A stretch of 64,000 nucleotides of DNA, taken from Halarchaeum nitratireducens. Lineage in GTDB: Archaea; Halobacteriota; Halobacteria; Halobacteriales; Halobacteriaceae. Location of the stretch: contig NZ_BMOQ01000006.1 of NCBI RefSeq assembly GCF_014647155.1, positions 186,001 through 250,000 on the forward strand. Direction: 5' to 3'. The notes under the pieces are model-generated. The model had not been told where the DNA came from and did not search any database. It was given only the letters and a program-made list of their open reading frames with translations. Below, piece by piece: positions 50,405-59,590 of the stretch; the stretch's first letter is position 1; each line of letters opens with the position of its first letter. The position numbers and the translations under genes are program-made.

Positions 50405-51040
50405 TCAGTGCTCCAGCACCGCGTCGAGGACCTTGCGCTGTGCCGCCGCGAGGTGCTCGGTGAACGTCGAGGGGCTGATGTCGAGCGCGTCCGCGACGTC
50501 GTTCGCGTTCGCGCCCTTCGGGTGCTCGAAGTACCCCAGCTCGTGCGCCGTCCGCAGGACCTCGCGCTGGCGCTCGGTCAGCCGGCTCCGGTCGACGAAG
50601 ACGGGATCGCTCGACTCGCCGCCCTCCGAGCGCACGAGCTTGCGGAGGCGCACGCCGCCGAACTCGTCACGCAACTCCGCGACGACGTTCTGGACGGTGT
50701 CGAGCGACGCCGTGTGAAAGGAGAGCGAGAGCGTCCCCGCCGCCGCGCGCACGTCCACGACCGGGGTGCCGAACGACTCGACGCGGTCGCAGACACAGCC
50801 CCGGTCGCGCGCACGGCGGATGCGATAGACGTGGCCGGTGTCGTGTTCGGCGACCTCGGTCGCGTCCCCCGGTTCGGGGAGGGCGTGCTCGGCGGTGAAC
50901 TCCTCGGCGATGCGGCCCTCGTCGTCCGTCACGGACGCGCGCGTCACGGACGAGATGGCGGTGGCGTCCGTGGAGGCGTCCGCGACCGGGCACGCGCCCG
51001 GATCGCCGACGTCGAGTTCGACCCAGAGTTCCGCGCTCAT
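50405..51040 (-). CDS. narO: NarO-like Bat-type HTH regulator with cysteines
   Basis: A 211-residue protein: an N-terminal sensor part with cysteines in DPGACPVAD (C17) and RDRGCVCDRV (two cysteines), and a C-terminal HTH-10 (LTERQREVLRTAHELGYFEH, ANDVADALDISPSTFTEHLA). NarO of Haloferax volcanii, of this family with cysteine-rich N-terminal features, activates denitrification genes without oxygen. Here the gene sits between norB and nar and has a CGAAC-N2-GTTCG palindrome 44.5 bases before its own ATG, so autoregulation is likely. The identification is by architecture, position and motif. Confidence 0.8.
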   Translation of the reverse strand: MSAELWVELDVGDPGACPVADASTDATAISSVTRASVTDDEGRIAEEFTAEHALPEPGDATEVAEHDTGHVYRIRRARDRGCVCDRVESFGTPVVDVRAAAGTLSLSFHTASLDTVQNVVAELRDEFGGVRLRKLVRSEGGESSDPVFVDRSRLTERQREVLRTAHELGYFEHPKGANANDVADALDISPSTFTEHLAAAQRKVLDAVLEH

Positions 51041-51078
51041 ACGTGGGCCTTCTGCGTCGCCCGGGATGGGCCCAGTCC

Positions 51079-51090
51079 CGAACGTGTTCG
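51079..51090. promoter_or_regulatory. NarO-type palindrome, site 7 (regulator promoter)
   Basis: CGAACGTGTTCG, centre 44.5 bases before the regulator's ATG at 51040. It lies between that gene and the end of the nar operon. Confidence 0.72.
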
Positions 51091-51100
51091 CCTCCGGGCG

Positions 51101-52363
51101 CTACGGGTGGACGGTGCGCGCGAGCCACGTCTCGGGGTTCTGCCGGCGCACCTCGAAGCGCTCGGGCGCGTCGCCGTCCGCGAGGTCGCCGAGGAACGCC
51201 CGGACGGGCGTCGGGTCGCGGTCGCTCGCGACGACGAACTCCTCGCCGGCCTCGAGGGCCCCGAACGCGTCCGCGACCGCGTCGCGGCGCTCGTCGGCCG
51301 GAACGCCGCGAAGGTCGACGCCGCTCTCGGGGAGGTCGACCGACCAGACCGCGTCGTAGCGCTCCTCGACGGCGGCCGCGAGGTCGGCGACGGGGTCCGG
51401 TATCGCGGTCGGCGTCGGCGTCTCCTGGAGCGCGGGCGTGAACGGGAGGCGCGCGAGCGCCGTCGTGTCGAGGCGCTCGGCGGGCGGGGTGTCGCCCGCG
51501 AAGAGGTCGTGGTCGTGGTCGCAGCGCTCGCAGGTGAACCCCGCCATGTTGACGGCCGTCCCGAGCACCGGAACGTCGTTCTCGCGGAGGAGCTCGACCG
51601 TCTTCTCGGTGTCCGAGAGCGCGGAGTGGAACGGCGTCGTGACGACGACGGCGCCGTCGAGCGACACCTCCTGTAGCGTCGTGAGCACCACGTCGCCCGT
51701 CCCCGGCGGGAGATCGACGACGAGCGTGTCGGTGTTCGTCCACGCGGTGTCCGCGAAGAGGTCGCTGACCGCGTCGTGCGCCATCGCGCCGCGCCACGCG
51801 AGCGGCGCCCCGTCTGAGAGCAGGCCGACACTCATCACCTCCAGGCCCTCGGAGCGGACGGGGCGCGGGGCGCCGTCCTCGGTGGCGTGGACCGGCCCGG
51901 AGACGTCGAGCAGCGCGGGGACGTTCGGCCCGTGGATGTCCGCGTCGAAGAGCGCGACGTCATCGCCGTTGGCGGCGAGCGCGCAGGCGAGCTGCGTCGC
52001 GACGGTCGACTTCCCGACGCCGCCCTTCGCGCTCGCGACGGCGATGACGCGCTCGAACGCGTCGGTCCCCGTCGCCCCCGGGTCGCTCGTCGGCGCCGCC
52101 CGGCGGACGGTGACCGAGTCGACAGCGGGGACGTCGCGGACGGCGCTATCGACGGCGGTCGTGACCTCCCTGATGGTTCCCGCGTCGAGCGTCGCGGCGT
52201 CAAGGCCGACGCACGCGACGCCGCCGTCGAGCGTGGCGCGCTGGACGAGGCCGGCGTCGATGACGTCCACGTCGGCGTTCGGTTCGCGCACCTGCCGGAG
52301 TGCGGGTTCGAGGCGGTCGTCGACGGCGGTCGCGTCGTCGCGCGTGGTGTCGTCTGGGGTCAT
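51101..52363 (-). CDS. Mrp/NBP35-type P-loop ATPase fused to a DUF2249 domain
   Basis: A 420-residue protein. An N-terminal DUF59-like region (LRQVREPNADVDVIDAGLV) is followed by the Mrp core: deviant Walker A ASAKGGVGKST (about residue 110), ADIHGPNVP, VVDLPPGTGDVVL and a metal CXXC, FTCERCDHDHDLF, of the Fe-S carrier type. The last 80 residues (VDLRGVPADERRDAVADAFG, EEFVVASDRDPTPVRAFL) form a DUF2249-like domain. It probably inserts Fe-S or related clusters into nitrate reductase. It is the last gene of the nar operon, coupled by an ATGA overlap. Confidence 0.85.
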   Translation of the reverse strand: MTPDDTTRDDATAVDDRLEPALRQVREPNADVDVIDAGLVQRATLDGGVACVGLDAATLDAGTIREVTTAVDSAVRDVPAVDSVTVRRAAPTSDPGATGTDAFERVIAVASAKGGVGKSTVATQLACALAANGDDVALFDADIHGPNVPALLDVSGPVHATEDGAPRPVRSEGLEVMSVGLLSDGAPLAWRGAMAHDAVSDLFADTAWTNTDTLVVDLPPGTGDVVLTTLQEVSLDGAVVVTTPFHSALSDTEKTVELLRENDVPVLGTAVNMAGFTCERCDHDHDLFAGDTPPAERLDTTALARLPFTPALQETPTPTAIPDPVADLAAAVEERYDAVWSVDLPESGVDLRGVPADERRDAVADAFGALEAGEEFVVASDRDPTPVRAFLGDLADGDAPERFEVRRQNPETWLARTVHP

Positions 52364-53250
52364 AGGTTCGGGCGTCGGTTGAGTCGGTCGTCGCTGGTCG
52401 TATCGTCGGTGTCGCGCTCGCTCGACTGGACGAACTGCCGGCGGAACCGGCCGGCGTCGACGTCGAGCGCGTTCGCGGCGGTCTTCGCGACGACGCCGAC
52501 GTCGTCGCGGGCGAGGTCCTCGAGCGCGTCGGTGGCGCGCTCGTCGTCGATGCCGCCGAGGAGGTGGGCGACCCACTCGCGGACGCGCTCGCTGTCGTCG
52601 GCGGCGGCGTCGAGGAGCGCGGGGAGCGCGGCCTCGCCGCGGAGCTTGAACAGCGAGACGAGCGCGTTGCGCCGGACGGCGTGGTGGGGGTCGTCGAGCG
52701 CGGCCTCGAGGCGCTCCGCGTTCGCCGCGCGGTCCACGTGGTCGAGCGCGACGAGCGCCTCGGCGCGGACCCACGGGTCGTCGTCGTCGGCCGCGTCCCG
52801 CGCGACGGCGTGCGCCGTCTCGCCGCCGAGTTCGCCGAGCGCTTCGACGGCGAACTGCCGGACGTCGGCGTCCGAGTCGTCGCGGGCGGCGTCGGCCAGC
52901 GCCGCGACCGCAGCGGCATCGAACGACCGGTCGGCGAGCGCGAGCGCGGCGCGACGCCGCTCCGTCTTCGTGCCCTCGCGGAGGTCCGCGACGAGTCCGT
53001 CGTGGCCGGCGTCGGCGACCGGGTCGGTGTCGGCGGCCGTGAGCTCCCCGGGGTCGGCCGTGCCGATGGTGACGTCGTCGCGGCTGACCTCGATGTCCTC
53101 GAGCGCCTCGATCTCGGTGTCGAGGCCGGGGCTCCGCTCGGGGTCGAGCTGCGGGTCGGCGGGGCCGTCCGGGTTCGGGTCGGCGAGCCCGGCGTCGTGC
53201 TCGTGGTCGTGGCCGCCGCAGCCACAGTCCCCGCCGCAGTCGTCGCTCAT
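52360..53250 (-). CDS. HEAT-repeat protein with a metal-type N terminus
   Basis: A 296-residue protein. SDDCGGDCGCGGHDHEHD at the N terminus looks like a metal-binding tail. Residues about 85-265 are alpha-helical HEAT/PBS-lyase-type repeats (AALALADRSFDAAAVAALAD, RQFAVEALGELGGETAHAVA, RRNALVSLFKLRGEAALPAL). Such repeats serve as protein docking surfaces, perhaps for assembling the nitrate reductase complex. Overlaps both neighbours by 4 bases. Confidence 0.8.
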   Translation of the reverse strand: MSDDCGGDCGCGGHDHEHDAGLADPNPDGPADPQLDPERSPGLDTEIEALEDIEVSRDDVTIGTADPGELTAADTDPVADAGHDGLVADLREGTKTERRRAALALADRSFDAAAVAALADAARDDSDADVRQFAVEALGELGGETAHAVARDAADDDDPWVRAEALVALDHVDRAANAERLEAALDDPHHAVRRNALVSLFKLRGEAALPALLDAAADDSERVREWVAHLLGGIDDERATDALEDLARDDVGVVAKTAANALDVDAGRFRRQFVQSSERDTDDTTSDDRLNRRPNL

Positions 53251-54116
53251 GTCGCCTCACCTCCGAGGAGGAGGGCGACCCCGAGCGCGGCGGCGAGCGC
53301 GCGCGACACCGTCACGGGGACGGCGGCGACGCAGAGCAGGAGCGCGCCGCACGCGGGGACGAGCGCGCGATGGCGGGCGGTGGCGACGGTCGCCGCCGCG
53401 AGGCCGCCGAGCCCCGCCGAGAGCGTGCCGAGGGAGGCACCGACCGCGCCGCCGCCGACGAGCGCGATTGCGCCGGCGACGTAGGGCATGCTCGCGCCGG
53501 CGGCGTGAACGACGCCCGCGAGCGCGATGCCGAGCGCCCAGTCGAGCGCGCGGGCGTCCGCTGCGAGGCCGGCCGCGACCGCCGCCGCGAGCGTGAGGAG
53601 CGTCCCGACCTGTCGGCCGGCGGGCGACGCGACGCCGACGCTCGCGGCGAGCGCGACGATGAGCGCGGCGACGGCGAGGGCCGCGAGGAGCGGGCGGCCG
53701 AGGAGCGGGACGACGCGCGTCGGGCGAGCGCGAGCGAGGCGGCGCCACGCGACGATGGCACCGGAGAGCACGACGCCGGCGGCCGCCGGAGCGTACGTGG
53801 CGTCCGCGACGAGCGCGAGCGGCGCGAACACCGCGAGACCGAGGAAGGCGACGCGCTCGACGCGGTCCGTCGCCGCGAGCGCGAACCCGAGCGCGGCGAG
53901 CGCGGGGCCGAGCGTGCCGACGACGACGGCCGCCTCGTGGCCGCCGGCGAGCGACGCGAGCGGCGACCCGGGGATGTTGCGCGCGACGCGGAGAGCGAAC
54001 GGGACGGCGGCCGCGAGGAGCGCGACGACCGCGAGCGCGGGCCGCCACGCCTCGTGCGTGCCGTCCGTCCGCTCCAGCGCGGCGGCGAACCGCGTGGGCA
54101 CGGCGGCGCGACTCAC
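53247..54116 (-). CDS. multi-pass membrane protein of the nar operon
   Basis: A 289-residue, Ala-rich protein with about eight or nine spans, GTG start (VSRAAVPTRFAAALERTD), overlapping the narJ stop (GTGA). No haem-ligand pattern or known domain is apparent. Its conserved place in a nitrate reductase operon suggests a membrane anchor, quinone-site or assembly factor. Function unknown. Confidence 0.72.
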   Translation of the reverse strand: MSRAAVPTRFAAALERTDGTHEAWRPALAVVALLAAAVPFALRVARNIPGSPLASLAGGHEAAVVVGTLGPALAALGFALAATDRVERVAFLGLAVFAPLALVADATYAPAAAGVVLSGAIVAWRRLARARPTRVVPLLGRPLLAALAVAALIVALAASVGVASPAGRQVGTLLTLAAAVAAGLAADARALDWALGIALAGVVHAAGASMPYVAGAIALVGGGAVGASLGTLSAGLGGLAAATVATARHRALVPACGALLLCVAAVPVTVSRALAAALGVALLLGGEAT

Positions 54117-54829
54117 GGGACCTCACCCCGCTCGCGGCGCTCGCCCAGTTCGGCGGCGTCGGCGGCGACGAGCGCGTCGAGGAAGCGCCCGAGCGTCCCG
54201 TAGACGCCGGTGTCGTACTCCGCGTCGAGCGCGTCCGCGACCCCTTCGGCGAGGACGCCGAGGTGGCGGTCGAGGAAGTCGAGGCGGGCGCCCGCCGCGC
54301 CCTCGTCGGGGTCGAGCGCCGCGCGTCGCGCGAGGTAGCCCGCGAACGCGAGTTCGAGGCGGAGGTTGTCGTGGTTGTCGCGCGCGTCCTCGTCGACGGA
54401 GAGCCCGTAGTAGTCGTAGGCGCGCGCGAGGTCGACGTTCACGTCGCCCCACGAGACGTCCGAGCGGTACTCGACCTCGTAGAGGGGGACGGGCGGGCCG
54501 CTCGTGGCGAGCGAGCCGTCCGTGCGGTCCTCGTACTCGGCGAACCCGACGGCGAAGAGGTCGTTGTAGCGCGCGGCGAGCGCCTCGTAGTCCTCGTTCG
54601 TCGTGAGCTCGGGGACGTCGACGTCGAGCGCCGTCCGGTCGAGGAGGCGGCGACACGTCACCTCGAACGTCCCGTCGCGGAGGTCGCGGTGGAGGGGTTC
54701 GTCCGGGTGCTCGAACGCCCGCGCGAGCAGGCGGTAGAGCTCGCCGCGCGCGGCGGCGTCCGCGTCGAGGTCGGCGGGGTCGATACGGTCGGCTGCGTCC
54801 GTCGTGGTGGTGGCGTCGGTGGATGTCAT
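54113..54829 (-). CDS. narJ: NarJ/TorD-family assembly chaperone
   Basis: A 238-residue acidic helical protein. RGELYRLLARAFEHPDEPLH at the N terminus, PVPLYEVEYRSDVSWGDVNV in the middle and YDYYGLSVDEDARDNHDNLR then LDFLDRHLGVLAEGVADAL are TorD/DmsD/NarJ family blocks. It binds the twin-arginine-targeted catalytic subunit until the molybdenum cofactor is loaded. The start at MTSTDATT lies 5 bases after the previous stop; a longer arginine-rich upstream frame is rejected. Confidence 0.9.
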   Translation of the reverse strand: MTSTDATTTTDAADRIDPADLDADAAARGELYRLLARAFEHPDEPLHRDLRDGTFEVTCRRLLDRTALDVDVPELTTNEDYEALAARYNDLFAVGFAEYEDRTDGSLATSGPPVPLYEVEYRSDVSWGDVNVDLARAYDYYGLSVDEDARDNHDNLRLELAFAGYLARRAALDPDEGAAGARLDFLDRHLGVLAEGVADALDAEYDTGVYGTLGRFLDALVAADAAELGERRERGEVP

Positions 54830-54834
54830 CGGTC

Positions 54835-55668
54835 TCAGTTTCCTCCGTCGTCGTCTCTGGCTCGCCGGACGCCCTCGATCGTCGTCGCGACGACGAGGAC
54901 GACCGCGAGACCCGCGATTCCCCACAGGATGGCCTCGTAGGGCGGACCGCCGTCGTCGGGCGCGAACGGCAGGTAGTACCACTCGCTGACGGCCTTGTGG
55001 CCGCCGCGCTCCATGTTCGCGCCGTCCCAGGCGGCGAACGCGACGTTCAGGTCGTTCTCGAGCGCGACGTCGGTCCGGTTCTCGTTACTCGCGTGCAGGT
55101 CGCGGTGGAAGACGACGGCCCAGTGGCCGTCCTCGTGGGTCGCGTTCGCCGCGACCGTCGCGTTCGCGAAGCGCGTCGTTGTTCCGGGGCCGCCCGCGAG
55201 CAGTTCTTCCGTCCCCCCGGTCGCGCTCCACACCCAGACGTTCACGGGCGTGCCCGTCGACCCCATCGAGATGGGCGGGCGAGCGCTCGCGTTCACCGGG
55301 AGCTCGATCGCGGCCTTGTCGGGGAACTGCCGCGGGCCGGCGGCCGAGCGGTTCGCCGTCGGGTCCGCCCACTCGAGGCGGACGTAGAGTTCGCTCTCGG
55401 TGCGGACGACGCGGACGTTCGCGCGCTCGGCGGTGACGTCCGAGGCGTTCGGCGCGCCGCTCGGCGCGCTCGCCAGCGGCACCTCGACGCTGGAGGTGTT
55501 CAGCCACGCGTCCGCCCCGGGGTCGGCGAAGCGCGCGCCGTCGTCGGCCTCGCGCACCGGGATCTCGTAGGCCGGGCGGCTCGCGACCACGGCCGGCCCG
55601 ACCGCCATCGCGACGAGCAGGGCGGCGACGACCACCGCGACCGCCTGACGGCGGCGCTCAGTCGGCAC
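54835..55668 (-). CDS. ethylbenzene dehydrogenase-type haem b (gamma) subunit
   Basis: A 277-residue protein with an N-terminal signal anchor (about residues 8-28) and a C-terminal span (AILWGIAGLAVVLVVATTIE). The middle is the haem-binding beta-sandwich domain of dehydrogenases such as EbdC, ClrC and NarC (PAYEIPVREADDGARFADPG, VYVRLEWADPT-like LYVRLEWADPTANRSAAG, WYYLPFAPD). It should pass electrons between the outward-facing NarGH and the membrane bc complex. GTG start overlapping narH by 11 bases; the exact start is uncertain. Confidence 0.82.
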   Translation of the reverse strand: MPTERRRQAVAVVVAALLVAMAVGPAVVASRPAYEIPVREADDGARFADPGADAWLNTSSVEVPLASAPSGAPNASDVTAERANVRVVRTESELYVRLEWADPTANRSAAGPRQFPDKAAIELPVNASARPPISMGSTGTPVNVWVWSATGGTEELLAGGPGTTTRFANATVAANATHEDGHWAVVFHRDLHASNENRTDVALENDLNVAFAAWDGANMERGGHKAVSEWYYLPFAPDDGGPPYEAILWGIAGLAVVLVVATTIEGVRRARDDDGGN

Positions 55669-56740
55669 GGCCCTCCCCCCCCTCGAAGACGTCGAGGCGG
55701 TACTGTCGCGCCGGGTTCTGGTCCTGGAGTATCTCCATGAGCTCGCTCTCTCCACCGTTCTCGACGCGCGTGCGGTGGCGCTCGATGGTGTCGAGGGCGT
55801 CGTGGACCTGCTCGCCGAAGAGGTCCTCGAGGTAGTTGCGCGGGATGCGCTCGACGTCTATCGTCTCGCCGTCCTCGGAGTGCTGGGGCGGCGCGAACGG
55901 CGGGATGTAGTAGACGTTCGGCTGCGTCCGGAACTCCGGGTGGAGGCGGAGCGCGACGCCGTACTCCTCGACGAGCTTGTAGATGGGCCCCTTCGGGTCG
56001 TCGAGGAAGCCGACGAGGCGGAGCTGGGTCGGACACTGCTCCGCACACGCCGGCGCGTGCGTCTCGCCGTCCGGACCCTCGCCCTCGACGCGCGGGTAGC
56101 AGAAGAGGCACTTCTCCGACTTCTTGCGCTGGGCGTTGTAGTAGATCTTCTTGTACGGACAGCCCTCGACGCAGTAGCGATAGCCCCGACAGCGGTCCTG
56201 GTCGACGAGGACGATGCCGTCCTCGGCGCGCTTGTACACCGCGCTGCGCGGGCACGCCTCGACGCAGGAGGGGTGCGTGCAGTGGTTGCAGATGCGCGGG
56301 AGGTAGAAGTGATAGGAGTTCGGGTACTCGCCGGCGCCCTGGTCCTCCTCCCAGTTCGGCCCCCACTGCGGGTCCTGCTCTGGTTCGACGTGCTCGCTCT
56401 CGCCGGTGAAGAGCGTGCTCTCGTAGTCGAACTCCCACGGCTCGCCGTAGTCCTCGCCGCCGGGAATCTCGCCGACCTGCCGGTCGGTGTGGTCGTCGGA
56501 CTGCCAGCCGCCGCCGAGCTCCTCCCAGCCGCGCGGGTAGCCCTCGCCGGGCTTCGTCTCGACGTTGTTCCAGTACATGTACTCGCGGCCGCCGGAGTCC
56601 GTCCAGAGGTTCTTGCAGGCGATGGTGCAGGTCTGACAGCCGACGCACTTGTTCAGGTCCATCACCATCGCGACCTGGTGGTCGATGCCGTCCGCGATGT
56701 CGACGCCGTCGGGCGTCTCCGAAGCCTCCTCGGCGCTCAC
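55658..56740 (-). CDS. narH: NarH, nitrate reductase iron-sulfur subunit
   Basis: A 360-residue protein with four ferredoxin-type cysteine clusters: CVGCQTCTIACK, CNHCTHPSCVEACP, CRGYRYCVEGCPYK and CLFCYP with CAEQCP. As in other NarH proteins, one cluster has a Trp or other change giving a 3Fe-4S centre, as the CRGYRY segment may reflect. It transfers electrons to NarG. It has no signal peptide of its own and probably exits the cell with NarG. Overlaps narG by 4 bases (ATGA). Confidence 0.95.
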   Translation of the reverse strand: MSAEEASETPDGVDIADGIDHQVAMVMDLNKCVGCQTCTIACKNLWTDSGGREYMYWNNVETKPGEGYPRGWEELGGGWQSDDHTDRQVGEIPGGEDYGEPWEFDYESTLFTGESEHVEPEQDPQWGPNWEEDQGAGEYPNSYHFYLPRICNHCTHPSCVEACPRSAVYKRAEDGIVLVDQDRCRGYRYCVEGCPYKKIYYNAQRKKSEKCLFCYPRVEGEGPDGETHAPACAEQCPTQLRLVGFLDDPKGPIYKLVEEYGVALRLHPEFRTQPNVYYIPPFAPPQHSEDGETIDVERIPRNYLEDLFGEQVHDALDTIERHRTRVENGGESELMEILQDQNPARQYRLDVFEGGEGRAD

Positions 56741-59583
56741 TGGCCCTCACCTCCCTTCTTGCGGACGTCGATGCGGACGTCGCTGTTCACGCCCGTCGGT
56801 CCCCAGTAGTTCGGGGAGAAGGAGAGGTGTTCGCCCGAGTCCGCCGGATACTGGACGAGTTGGGTGGGCTTCATGTACATCGGAACGAGCGCGTTGAAGT
56901 TCTGGTGGTCGGGGAACTGGTACATCTCCCACGCGTGGTACATCGTCGCCGACCCCTCCGGGCTCGCCGGGTAGATCTTCGCGACGGCCTCGACCTCCGC
57001 GAGGTCGTTGAAGAGGACGACGTCGTCGCCGTCCTCGATGCCGCGCTCCTCGGCGTCGCTCGGGTTGAGGTAGACGACGGGTTCGCCCCGGTTGAGCCGG
57101 AGCATCTGCGGGTGGTCGCGCCACGTCGAGTGGATCGACCACCGGCCGTGGGGCGTGTTGTACTGGAGCGGGTAGTCGTCCTGCATCGTCTCCGGGGACT
57201 TGTGCGTCGGGAGCTCCTCGCCGAGGTCGAGGAACCAGTCGTGGTCGATGTAGTACTGCTGGCGCCCGGAGAAGGTCGGCCACGGCTCCTTGTCCTGCAC
57301 GAAGTCCTGCCACGGCGCGTACGCCTCGCCCTCGTCGAGGTCCGACGTCCAGTGGCCGCCGGCCGCCTCGAAGCGCTGGGGCTGCTCGACGATGTCGTCC
57401 ACCGTGACGTGGTTCTCGCTCTCCTCGGGGTTCGTCTCCTCGGAGTGCTCAAGGACGAAGTCCACGGCCGCGCGGTCCTCGGCGAGCGCGCCGGGCTCGC
57501 CGCTGATCCAGTCGCGGACGTAGTCGTCGTGGACGGACTGGAGGTCGATCTCGCGGTCGAACTCGCGGTCGTCGATGGGCTCGACACCGCGCTCGGTGGC
57601 GACCTCCTGTATCTTCGCGGCGAGCTCGCGGAAGATCTGCCAGTCCGTCTTCGCCTCGCCGAGCGGCTCGATGGCGGGCGTGAACGGGTGCACGTAGGAG
57701 TGCATGTCCGTCATCGAGAGGTCGTACTTCTCGTAGTGGCTCGCCGCCGGGAGGACGATGTCCGAGTAGAGCGCCGTCGAGTCCATGCGGAAGTTGATGT
57801 CGACGACGAGGTCGAGCTTCGGCCAGAGCGTCTCCTCGACGGCGACGTTCCCCTTGGACTGGTTGAAGTAGTTCCCCCGCCAGACGAACATCGTCGAGGG
57901 GTCGGGGCGCGTGCCGTCCGGGCGCTCGGCGGGGTACATCGGCATCCAGTCCTTCTCGAGGGCCTCCTCGACGCGCGCGACCGTCTCCGGGTCGGTGTTG
58001 TCGAGGACGCCAGCGTGGTAGTACGTCCAGAGCGTCGTCGGGACGCCGCGAACGTCGCCGGTGGGGAAGGAGAGGCTCTTCCAGCCGTGCGTCGTCCAGA
58101 TCTTCTCCTGGCCGACGTAGTGGTCGAAGCCGGTGCCGTTCTCGCCGATGTTCCCGGTGAGCGTGCAGAGGAGCTGGATGGCGCGGTTCCCGAGGTCGTT
58201 GTGGTACCAGTCGTTGACGCCCTTGCCGTGGATGATCTTCGCCTTCTCGGCGTCCGCGAACTCGCGGGCGATGCGCTGGAGCGTCTCCGTGCCGACGCGC
58301 GTCTCCTCGTGGACCGCCTCGGGGGTGTACTCGGCGAGGCGGTCGGTGAGCTTGTTCCACACCGTCGTCACGGGGATGCCCTCGACGCTGAACTCGGCGT
58401 CGAGGCGCGGGTCGAAGTCGAGCGTGATGCTCGAGTCGGCGTCGTACTTGCCGTCGCGGTCGCCGAGCGACCCGGGCGCGACCCGGACGTCGCCCCCCTG
58501 ATCGCACATGAGGAGCGTCTTGTCGTTCCCCATCCCGACGTCGCTCGCGCGGAGGTACTTCCCGGTGTCCTCGCGGACGAGCAGCGGCATGTCCGACTGC
58601 TCTTTCAGGTGCGCCTCGTCGTAGCGGCCCTCCGAGACGATGGTGTGTGCCATCCCGAGCGCGAGCGCGGCGTCCGTCCCCGCCTTCGGACTGAGCCACT
58701 CGTCGGTGTGGATGGCGGTCTGGGAGTAGTCCGTGAAGATCCCGACGCGCTTCGTGCCGTCGTAGCCGGCGTCGAGGAAGTACTTCGCGTCCGGGATGCG
58801 CGTGACGTTCACGTTCGACCCCCACGCGATGAGGTAGTCGGCGTTGTACCAGTCGGCGGCCTCCGCGTTGTCCGTCTGGTGGCCGTACGTGAGCGGCTCT
58901 CCCGGCGGCAGGTCCGAGTACCAGTCGTAGAAGGAGTGACTGACGCCGCCGAGGAGGTTGACGAGCCGACTCCCCGAGGCGAAGGAGACCGGGCTCATCG
59001 CCGGGATGGGCGTGAAGCCGCTGATGCAGTCGTAGCGCCCGGCCTCGACCTCGTCGACGACGTGCTCGGCGATCTCCGTGAGCGCCTCCTCCCACGTGAT
59101 GCGCTTCCACTTCCCCTCGCCGCGCGCGCCGGTGCGCTTTAGCGGGTGCTTGATGCGCTGCTCGGCGTTCACGTAGTCCGAGTAGCACGCGCCCTTGTTG
59201 CACCCGCGCGGGTTCGGGTCCGGGAGGTCCTCGTCGAACGTCGGGTAGTCGGCGGCCTGCTCCTCGCGCCAGACCTGCCCGTTCTTCACGTAGACGTCCC
59301 ACGAGCAACTGCCCGTGCAGTTGACGCTGTGCGTCGAGCGCGAGATCGAGTCCCAGTCCCACTTCTCCCGGTAGAAGTCCTCCCAGTCCCGATAGGGGTA
59401 GTCCCCGATGGGGTCGGAGACGACTTCGAGGCCGGTCAGTCCCTCCTCGCGAGCGGCGGAGAGGCCGCTGATGCCGAGCGCGGCGGCCGTCCCCGCGCCG
59501 GTGAGGAAGCTCCGGCGCGAGAGGCCGCCGCCGTCGTCGGTCGTGTCACGATCCGTCCGTGGTGCGTCGTTGGTCTCACTCAT
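56737..59583 (-). CDS. narG: NarG, nitrate reductase catalytic subunit (twin-arginine exported)
   Basis: A 948-residue molybdopterin oxidoreductase. GGLSRRSFLTGAGTAAALG near residue 20 is a twin-arginine signal, so the enzyme faces outside. HSVNCTGSCSWDVYV with a downstream GCNKGAC gives the His/Cys FS0 cluster. DWYSDLPPGEPLTYGHQTDN has the Asp that ligates Mo in NarG enzymes, unlike the Cys of Nap. IAWGSNVNVTR and VVDINFRMDSTALYSDIVLP are family blocks. It reduces nitrate to nitrite, taking electrons from NarH. Confidence 0.97.
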   Translation of the reverse strand: MSETNDAPRTDRDTTDDGGGLSRRSFLTGAGTAAALGISGLSAAREEGLTGLEVVSDPIGDYPYRDWEDFYREKWDWDSISRSTHSVNCTGSCSWDVYVKNGQVWREEQAADYPTFDEDLPDPNPRGCNKGACYSDYVNAEQRIKHPLKRTGARGEGKWKRITWEEALTEIAEHVVDEVEAGRYDCISGFTPIPAMSPVSFASGSRLVNLLGGVSHSFYDWYSDLPPGEPLTYGHQTDNAEAADWYNADYLIAWGSNVNVTRIPDAKYFLDAGYDGTKRVGIFTDYSQTAIHTDEWLSPKAGTDAALALGMAHTIVSEGRYDEAHLKEQSDMPLLVREDTGKYLRASDVGMGNDKTLLMCDQGGDVRVAPGSLGDRDGKYDADSSITLDFDPRLDAEFSVEGIPVTTVWNKLTDRLAEYTPEAVHEETRVGTETLQRIAREFADAEKAKIIHGKGVNDWYHNDLGNRAIQLLCTLTGNIGENGTGFDHYVGQEKIWTTHGWKSLSFPTGDVRGVPTTLWTYYHAGVLDNTDPETVARVEEALEKDWMPMYPAERPDGTRPDPSTMFVWRGNYFNQSKGNVAVEETLWPKLDLVVDINFRMDSTALYSDIVLPAASHYEKYDLSMTDMHSYVHPFTPAIEPLGEAKTDWQIFRELAAKIQEVATERGVEPIDDREFDREIDLQSVHDDYVRDWISGEPGALAEDRAAVDFVLEHSEETNPEESENHVTVDDIVEQPQRFEAAGGHWTSDLDEGEAYAPWQDFVQDKEPWPTFSGRQQYYIDHDWFLDLGEELPTHKSPETMQDDYPLQYNTPHGRWSIHSTWRDHPQMLRLNRGEPVVYLNPSDAEERGIEDGDDVVLFNDLAEVEAVAKIYPASPEGSATMYHAWEMYQFPDHQNFNALVPMYMKPTQLVQYPADSGEHLSFSPNYWGPTGVNSDVRIDVRKKGGEGQ

Positions 59584-59590
59584 TGTCGTA

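Noticed and set aside
56827..59142. 771-codon open frame opposite narG
   Set aside because: Low-complexity Val/Arg/Glu/Leu sequence; narG is unmistakable on the minus strand.
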